Assembly: GCA_040880005.1 (NCBI GenBank)
Contig: JBBDJG010000016.1
Span: forward strand, 1-26,050
Direction of reading: 5' to 3'
Source of the DNA: JBBDJG01 sp040880005
Lineage (GTDB): Bacteria > Actinomycetota > Thermoleophilia > Solirubrobacterales > JBBDJG01
Length of the DNA: 26,050 bases
Shown one piece after another: positions 22,008 to 26,050 of the stretch. A program made the translations under genes and the position numbers. Under the pieces are notes generated by a model. The model ran no database searches. It was given only the letters and a program-made list of their open reading frames with translations, and was not told where the DNA came from. How positions within the stretch are numbered: position 1 is the stretch's first letter; each line of letters begins with the position of its first letter.

Positions 22008-22736
22008 GTGTCCCCGGCAGCCCCAGTCAGCGGATGGCTCGACGCGCGCCAGGTGGCGATCGTCACAGCGCGAAACGAGGCCGACCGGATCAGCGCGACG
22101 GTCGCGGCGCTGTCTGACGCGCTCCCGGGAATCCACGTGATCGTCGCCGACGACGGCTCGTCGGACGATACGTCGCTGGTCGCGATGCGCGCGGGCGCCG
22201 AGGTCGTTGCGCGCGGCCGGCCCCATGGAAAGGGAGGCGCAGCCAGCGCGGCGGCGCTGTCCGTGCTGGAAGTCGCGCGCCGAGCGGATCCACCCACGTT
22301 CCTGTTTTGCGATGGCGACCTCGGCTCATCGGCGGGTGCTCTCGCGACGCTCGTGGACGCCGTCGAGAGCGATCGCTGCGATCTTGCCGTGGCGGCGTTC
22401 TCGAGGCGGCAAGGAGGAGGGTTCGGGCTGGCGGTCGGGTTCGCGCGCTGGGCGATTCGCAACCTGACGGGCCGCGAAACCGGCGCGCCGATCTCCGGAC
22501 AGCGGGCGATGACTGCCACCGTGCTCCAGGAAACGCTGCCGTTCGCGCCCGGCTTCGGCATGGAGGTCGGCATGACCGTCGATGCGTTGCGAGCCGGGCA
22601 CGAGCTGTGCGAGCTGGAGCTGGAGCTGGAGCATCGGTCCACCGGCCGAACGCCCGGCGGCTTCCTGCATCGGGGAAAACAGCTCCGGGACTTCGTCCGC
22701 GTCTATCTCTCGCGCAAGCTGCGCAGGAGCCGGTAG
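22008..22736 (+). CDS. Glycosyltransferase family 2
   Basis: The 242-residue protein has a GT-A fold. ARNEADRI (21-28) begins the nucleotide-binding half, DDGSSDDT (48-55) binds the sugar nucleotide, GKGGA follows at 74-78, and CDGDLG (101-106) supplies the DxD metal site with Asp102 and Asp104. ISGQRAM and PGFGMEVGM belong to the acceptor half. No membrane helix is seen, so it is probably cytosolic or peripheral. It resembles dolichol-phosphate-mannose-synthase-like or glucosyl-phosphoglycerate-synthase-like enzymes, but donor and acceptor are unknown. GTG 22008 is preferred because similarity begins there and a CAGAAT box ends seven nt upstream. The frame runs back over the opposite biotinyl gene. 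It ends 10 nt before glpK. Confidence 0.8.
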   Translation: MSPAAPVSGWLDARQVAIVTARNEADRISATVAALSDALPGIHVIVADDGSSDDTSLVAMRAGAEVVARGRPHGKGGAASAAALSVLEVARRADPPTFLFCDGDLGSSAGALATLVDAVESDRCDLAVAAFSRRQGGGFGLAVGFARWAIRNLTGRETGAPISGQRAMTATVLQETLPFAPGFGMEVGMTVDALRAGHELCELELELEHRSTGRTPGGFLHRGKQLRDFVRVYLSRKLRRSR

Positions 22737-22739
22737 CTT
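22734..22739 (+). promoter_or_regulatory. Candidate leaderless -10 box (TAGCTT) of glpK
   Basis: TAGCTT includes the stop codon of the glycosyltransferase gene and ends seven nt before ATG 22747. The only purine-rich site (AGGAG, 22725-22729) is 17 nt from the ATG, too far to be an ordinary Shine-Dalgarno. Confidence 0.35.
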
Positions 22740-22746
22740 CCCGCTG

Positions 22747-24222
22747 ATGATTCTCTCGATCGACGAGGGCACGACGGGAACGCACTGCTACGTATTCGAC
22801 GAGCAGGGGCGAATCGCGGGCAGCGGCTATCGCGAGTTCGTTCAGCATTTTCCCCGACCCGGATGGGTCGAGCACGATGCCGACGAGATCTGGCAGGCGA
22901 CCGTCGAGGTGGCGGGCGAGGCGCTGGCCGACGCGAAGCTCGATGCCTCGGCGATCCGTGCGGTCGGTTTGACGAATCAGCGCGAGACGGTCGTGGTTTG
23001 GGATCGCGCCACCGGGGAGCCGCTGCACAACGCGATCGTTTGGCAGGATCGCCGCACGGCCGAGCGCTGCGACGAGCTGAAGGCGCAGGGGGCCGAGGAT
23101 CTGGTGCGGGAACGCACCGGGTTGGTGATCGACGCTTACTTCTCCGGCACCAAGATCGAATGGCTGCTCGGAAACGTCGAGGGGTTAGACGCACGTGCGT
23201 CCAAGGGCGAGGTCTGCTGCGGCACGATCGATGCCTGGCTCGCGTTCAAACTGACCGGGCGAGCGGTGACGGACGCCTCCAATGCGTCGCGCACGATGCT
23301 GTTCGACATCCATGCCCTGCGATGGGATCGAGAGCTGTGCGAGCTGCTGGGGGTGCCCGAGGCTGCGCTGCCGGAGGTCGTTTCCTCGTCGGGCGTTGTG
23401 GCTGAAGTCATGCCCGACCGCCTGCACGGCTTGCGTGCGCCGCTCGCCGGCATTGCAGGCGACCAGCAGGCGGCACTGTTCGGGCAGGCGTGCCATCGGC
23501 GGGGTCTCGGCAAGAACACCTACGGCACGGGCAGCTTCGTGCTGCTCAACACGGGTGGGCGTGCGGCGCCCGCCAGTCCCGGGCTGGTCACGACGATCGC
23601 CTGGAAGATCGGCGACCAACTCGACTACGCGCTCGAAGCGAGCATGTTCGTGACCGGCTCCGCGGTCCAGTGGCTGCGCGACGGCCTCGGCATCATCGAA
23701 TCCGCCGATGAGACCGAGGCGCTGGCGGCCTCACTCGACTCGAACGACGACGTGTATTTCGTGCCCGCGCTGACCGGGCTCGGCTCGCCGTACTGGGACC
23801 CCTACGCGCGCGGCACGATCGTCGGGCTGACGCGGGGAACGGGGCGGGCACACCTCGCGCGGGCGACGCTCGAGTCGATCGCCTACCAGACGGTCGATGC
23901 GGTCGAAGCGATGGAGCGCACGTCCGATGAGCGGCTGGAAGAGCTGCGGGTCGACGGCGGGGCCGTCGCAAACGGCTGGCTGATGCAGTTCCAGGCGGAC
24001 GTGCTCGGCCGGCCGGTCGTGGTTCCCGAGGTCAGCCAGACGACCGCCCTGGGGGCGGCGCTGTTGGCCGGGCTGGGCATCGGCGCCTGGACGCGCGACG
24101 ATGTCGGGGCCGGCTGGCACGAGGCGCAGCGCTACGAGCCGACCATCGGCGACGATCAGCGCGCCTCGCTGCTGGGTGACTGGCGGCGGGCGGTCGAACG
24201 CTCTCGGGGATGGGCCAGGTAG
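22747..24222 (+). CDS. glpK: Glycerol kinase
   Basis: The 491-residue FGGY kinase phosphorylates glycerol with ATP to sn-glycerol 3-phosphate. The phosphate-binding start IDEGTTGTH is a variant of DQGTTSS. TNQRET (76-81) contains Arg79 and Glu80, which in characterised enzymes bind glycerol. WQDRRTA (99-105), Tyr131 in AYFSGTKIEWLL and the catalytic Asp239 in GDQQAALFGQ follow. KNTYGTGSFVLLNTG, ALTGLGSPYWDPYARG and DGGAVANGWLMQFQADVLGRPV complete the family pattern, which separates it from xylulokinase and other FGGY members. It starts ten nt after the glycosyltransferase and is followed after 46 nt by the acyltransferase, which would use its product. No glpD or glpF is in the window. Confidence 0.94.
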   Translation: MILSIDEGTTGTHCYVFDEQGRIAGSGYREFVQHFPRPGWVEHDADEIWQATVEVAGEALADAKLDASAIRAVGLTNQRETVVVWDRATGEPLHNAIVWQDRRTAERCDELKAQGAEDLVRERTGLVIDAYFSGTKIEWLLGNVEGLDARASKGEVCCGTIDAWLAFKLTGRAVTDASNASRTMLFDIHALRWDRELCELLGVPEAALPEVVSSSGVVAEVMPDRLHGLRAPLAGIAGDQQAALFGQACHRRGLGKNTYGTGSFVLLNTGGRAAPASPGLVTTIAWKIGDQLDYALEASMFVTGSAVQWLRDGLGIIESADETEALAASLDSNDDVYFVPALTGLGSPYWDPYARGTIVGLTRGTGRAHLARATLESIAYQTVDAVEAMERTSDERLEELRVDGGAVANGWLMQFQADVLGRPVVVPEVSQTTALGAALLAGLGIGAWTRDDVGAGWHEAQRYEPTIGDDQRASLLGDWRRAVERSRGWAR

Positions 24223-24268
24223 CGCTTCGCGCGACCGATCGGGCGCATGTAACCGCCCCCTGCGATAG

Positions 24269-25042
24269 GTGTACCTAGCCCTCATGAAGGCCCAGAAGTA
24301 CATCGACGAGCGCCCCTCGGAGTACTTCGACCAGTTTCACGAGCGGGTCCGCAAGGGGACCGCGGGCCCGATTTACCGGATCGTGCGGGTCGTGCTCACG
24401 GGGCCGCTGCTCACCCTTTTTCGTTACCGGGCGATCGGCCTGGAGAACATTCCCGCGCGTGGACCGGTGATCCTCACGCCCAACCACTTCAGCAACTTCG
24501 ATCATTTCCTGGCCGCGGTGATGATGCCGCGCGAAGTCCAGTTCATGGCCAAGTCGCAGCTCTTTGGCCCGGCGGTGACGACCTGGATCATCTCTCACGG
24601 CGGCACATTTCCGGTGCGGAGAGGCCACCACGACGAGCAGGCGTTCATCACCGCCCACACGATCCTCGACCGCGGCGGCCTCGTGCTGATGTACGCCGAG
24701 GGCGGGCGCTCACGCACGAAAGAGCTGGGAACTCCCAAGCCCGGAGTCGGCCGTCTGGCGCTCGAATCCGGAGCACCGGTCGTGCCGGCTGTGATCGAGG
24801 GGTCGCAACACGTTCGCGACACGCGGCGCAGGCTGCGCATCCCCAAGGTGACGGTGCAGTTCGGTGAGCCGATCAGCTTCCCCGTCGTCGAGCATCCGTC
24901 CAAGCAGCAGTCCCAGCGAGCTGCCGAGGAGGTCTTTGCGCGAGTCAAGGAGATGTACGAGCCATTGGCCTCAAAGGGTCGCAAGGAAGTGCTGGACTCG
25001 CTGCGAGCCAAGCGCCGCGAAGGCGCTCCGGCGACGGGCTAG
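24269..25042 (+). CDS. 1-acyl-sn-glycerol-3-phosphate acyltransferase (PlsC-like)
   Basis: The 257-residue membrane-associated enzyme is expected to acylate lysophosphatidate in phospholipid or triacylglycerol synthesis. The acyltransferase motif HX4D is NHFSNFD with His73 and Asp78. The second block YAEGGRSR (142-149, Glu144) replaces the usual FPEGTRS, and APVVPAVIEGSQ (169-180) is the last conserved block. A hydrophobic stretch (about 38-52) can insert in the membrane. Numbering is from GTG 24269; ATG 24284 is an equally possible start and removes five residues. Neither has a clear Shine-Dalgarno. An inverted repeat TAGGT-GT-ACCTA (24266-24277) covers the GTG. It lies after glpK, fitting a glycerolipid pathway, and 12 nt before the next gene. 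Confidence 0.88.
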   Translation: MYLALMKAQKYIDERPSEYFDQFHERVRKGTAGPIYRIVRVVLTGPLLTLFRYRAIGLENIPARGPVILTPNHFSNFDHFLAAVMMPREVQFMAKSQLFGPAVTTWIISHGGTFPVRRGHHDEQAFITAHTILDRGGLVLMYAEGGRSRTKELGTPKPGVGRLALESGAPVVPAVIEGSQHVRDTRRRLRIPKVTVQFGEPISFPVVEHPSKQQSQRAAEEVFARVKEMYEPLASKGRKEVLDSLRAKRREGAPATG

Positions 25043-25045
25043 TAT
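25040..25045 (+). promoter_or_regulatory. Candidate leaderless -10 box (TAGTAT) of the epoxide-hydrolase-like gene
   Basis: TAGTAT begins with the stop codon of the acyltransferase gene and ends nine nt before ATG 25055. No Shine-Dalgarno lies between. The same hexamer occurs before the SCP2 gene. Confidence 0.35.
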
Positions 25046-25054
25046 CGCCGCTGC

Positions 25055-26032
25055 ATGATAAAGACCGACACCCGGTCTCGCGAAGTCGACGCGGGTCTCT
25101 TCGAGACGAAGTGCGCCCGGCTCGGCAACGGGCTCGAGCTAGCCTACGTTCACGAGGGCGTTGGCGGGTACCCGCTCGTGTTGCTGCACGGCTGGCCGGA
25201 GACGAAGCGGATCTGGTGGCGCAACATCGAACCGTTGGCGCGGGCCGGCTTCGAGGTGATCGTGCCCGACCTGCGCGGGTTCGGCGACTCCGGGCTGGCC
25301 CCGGACGGCTTCTACGATCAAGTCGCCGTCGCGAGCGACGTGCACATGCTGGTTCGCGACGTGCTCGGACACGATCGATGCGCTGGCGCGGGAGGCGACT
25401 GGGGCGGCGTCGTGCTGCAGGAGCTGGGCCTGCGCTTCGAGGGCTTCGTCGAGCGCCAGTGCATCTTCAACACCGTATTGCCGCTGTTGAAGGACGAGTA
25501 CAGGGCCGCTGGGCTGGAGCCGCCGCCTCGCCGCGAGCGGCGTGCGACCGCCGACTACTTCGTGCGCCAGGGTCGCGAGGCCGATGTGCTCGCCGGCGAG
25601 CTCGATTCAGTCGAACGGCGCCGGCGCTACATAGAGCAGTTTTACGGCCCCCGTCTTTGGGGCGTTCCGGGCAGCTTCACGCGTCAGCAGATCGACTTCA
25701 TGACCGAACCGTTTGCTGCGGACGAGGCCAAGCTGCGTGCAAGCTTCGGCCTGTACGAGGTTGCGATGGGAACGCGCGAGCCGTCCGAGGTGCCGCGCTT
25801 CTTCGAGCGCAACCCAACTCCCACGTTGGCGCTGTATGGGCCGGCGGATCACGTCGTTTGGCCCGACTTCGCCGAGCGTTGCGAGGTCGTGTTCAGCGAG
25901 CTGATCGGCCCCTTCGTGGTGCCTCGCGCGGGGCACTTCCTCCAGTGGGAGCGTGCCGACGTGCTGAACCAGGGTCTGATCTACTTCCTGCGAGAGCTAG
26001 TGGCCTATCCCATAACGTTTGACCGGAAATGA
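25055..26032 (+). CDS. Alpha/beta hydrolase, epoxide-hydrolase type
   Basis: The 325-residue protein shows the epoxide hydrolase and haloalkane dehalogenase plan of the alpha/beta hydrolase fold. HGWPE (45-49) forms the oxyanion site, RGFGDS (74-79) follows, and the nucleophile is Asp115 in GGDWGG, not Ser. The partner acid is probably Asp265 in GPADHVVW and the base His294 in RAGHFLQWE. A cap domain (about 140-245) contains several Tyr that could activate an epoxide (YFV, RRRYIEQFYG). HGWPE followed by GGDWGG is the epoxide-hydrolase pattern; a dehalogenase would normally show Trp next to the nucleophile and differ in the cap. The substrate is unknown. It starts 12 nt after the acyltransferase and could be co-transcribed or leaderless. 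Confidence 0.87.
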   Translation: MIKTDTRSREVDAGLFETKCARLGNGLELAYVHEGVGGYPLVLLHGWPETKRIWWRNIEPLARAGFEVIVPDLRGFGDSGLAPDGFYDQVAVASDVHMLVRDVLGHDRCAGAGGDWGGVVLQELGLRFEGFVERQCIFNTVLPLLKDEYRAAGLEPPPRRERRATADYFVRQGREADVLAGELDSVERRRRYIEQFYGPRLWGVPGSFTRQQIDFMTEPFAADEAKLRASFGLYEVAMGTREPSEVPRFFERNPTPTLALYGPADHVVWPDFAERCEVVFSELIGPFVVPRAGHFLQWERADVLNQGLIYFLRELVAYPITFDRK

Positions 26033-26050
26033 CGGTTTCGGATCACCACT

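Noticed and set aside
21731..22642. A 303-codon minus-strand frame ending in the biotinyl domain
   Set aside because: All but the last 70 codons overlap the glycosyltransferase in antisense and are Ser/Ala/Arg-rich. The Shine-Dalgarno and TTG at 21943 give the proper start.
1..26050. tRNA, rRNA, insertion sequence, phage or defence genes
   Set aside because: I saw no tRNA-like cloverleaf, transposase, integrase, nuclease/toxin pair or terminal inverted repeats. The genes are metabolic and envelope-related with uniform composition.

Overview
This window looks like a draft scaffold from a high-GC actinobacterium, most likely the class Thermoleophilia (Solirubrobacterales and relatives). The grounds are the base composition, the abundance of GTG/TTG starts, a standalone biotinyl protein like mycobacterial TB7.3, a secreted protein ending in a C-terminal module I associate from memory with that class, and many genes with a TANNNT box 6-10 nt before the start codon. 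The class assignment is inference. Two runs of ten N (6436-6445 and 12652-12661) divide the window into three contigs.

Contig 1 (1-6435) holds the tail of a membrane protein, a Mn-type superoxide dismutase, a thiolase, a membrane-anchored alpha/beta hydrolase, a secreted family 2 glycoside hydrolase of beta-glucuronidase type, a polytopic membrane protein, and a truncated copy of the C-terminal module found on the large secreted protein of contig 2. The thiolase and the hydrolase converge so tightly that their stop codons overlap.

Contig 2 (6446-12651) holds an SCP2-like lipid carrier with an aldehyde dehydrogenase, a secreted SdrD/SpaA-like multidomain protein ending in a strong intrinsic terminator, a tandem FMN-binding split-barrel protein, a DUF779 protein, a Nudix hydrolase and a rubredoxin. 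The split-barrel and DUF779 genes diverge from a 25-bp region with two overlapping -10 boxes.

Contig 3 (12662-26050) begins with a long minus-strand block. In order of transcription it runs: standalone 70-residue biotinyl carrier, divergent crotonase, MacB/FtsX-type ABC ATPase and permease, then bioB-bioF-bioD-bioA. This covers the last four steps of biotin synthesis from pimeloyl thioester to biotin, and a biotin acceptor lies on the same strand. The plus-strand block that follows is a family 2 glycosyltransferase, glycerol kinase, a PlsC-type acyltransferase and an epoxide-hydrolase-like protein, a set that suggests glycerol-3-phosphate and glycerolipid metabolism.

I see no CRISPR array, tRNA, rRNA, transposase, phage gene or defence system. 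The best leads are the TANNNT/leaderless architecture, the shared C-terminal module with its truncated copy, the biotin acceptor beside biotin synthesis, and the inverted repeats at the assembly gap and at the bioA start.
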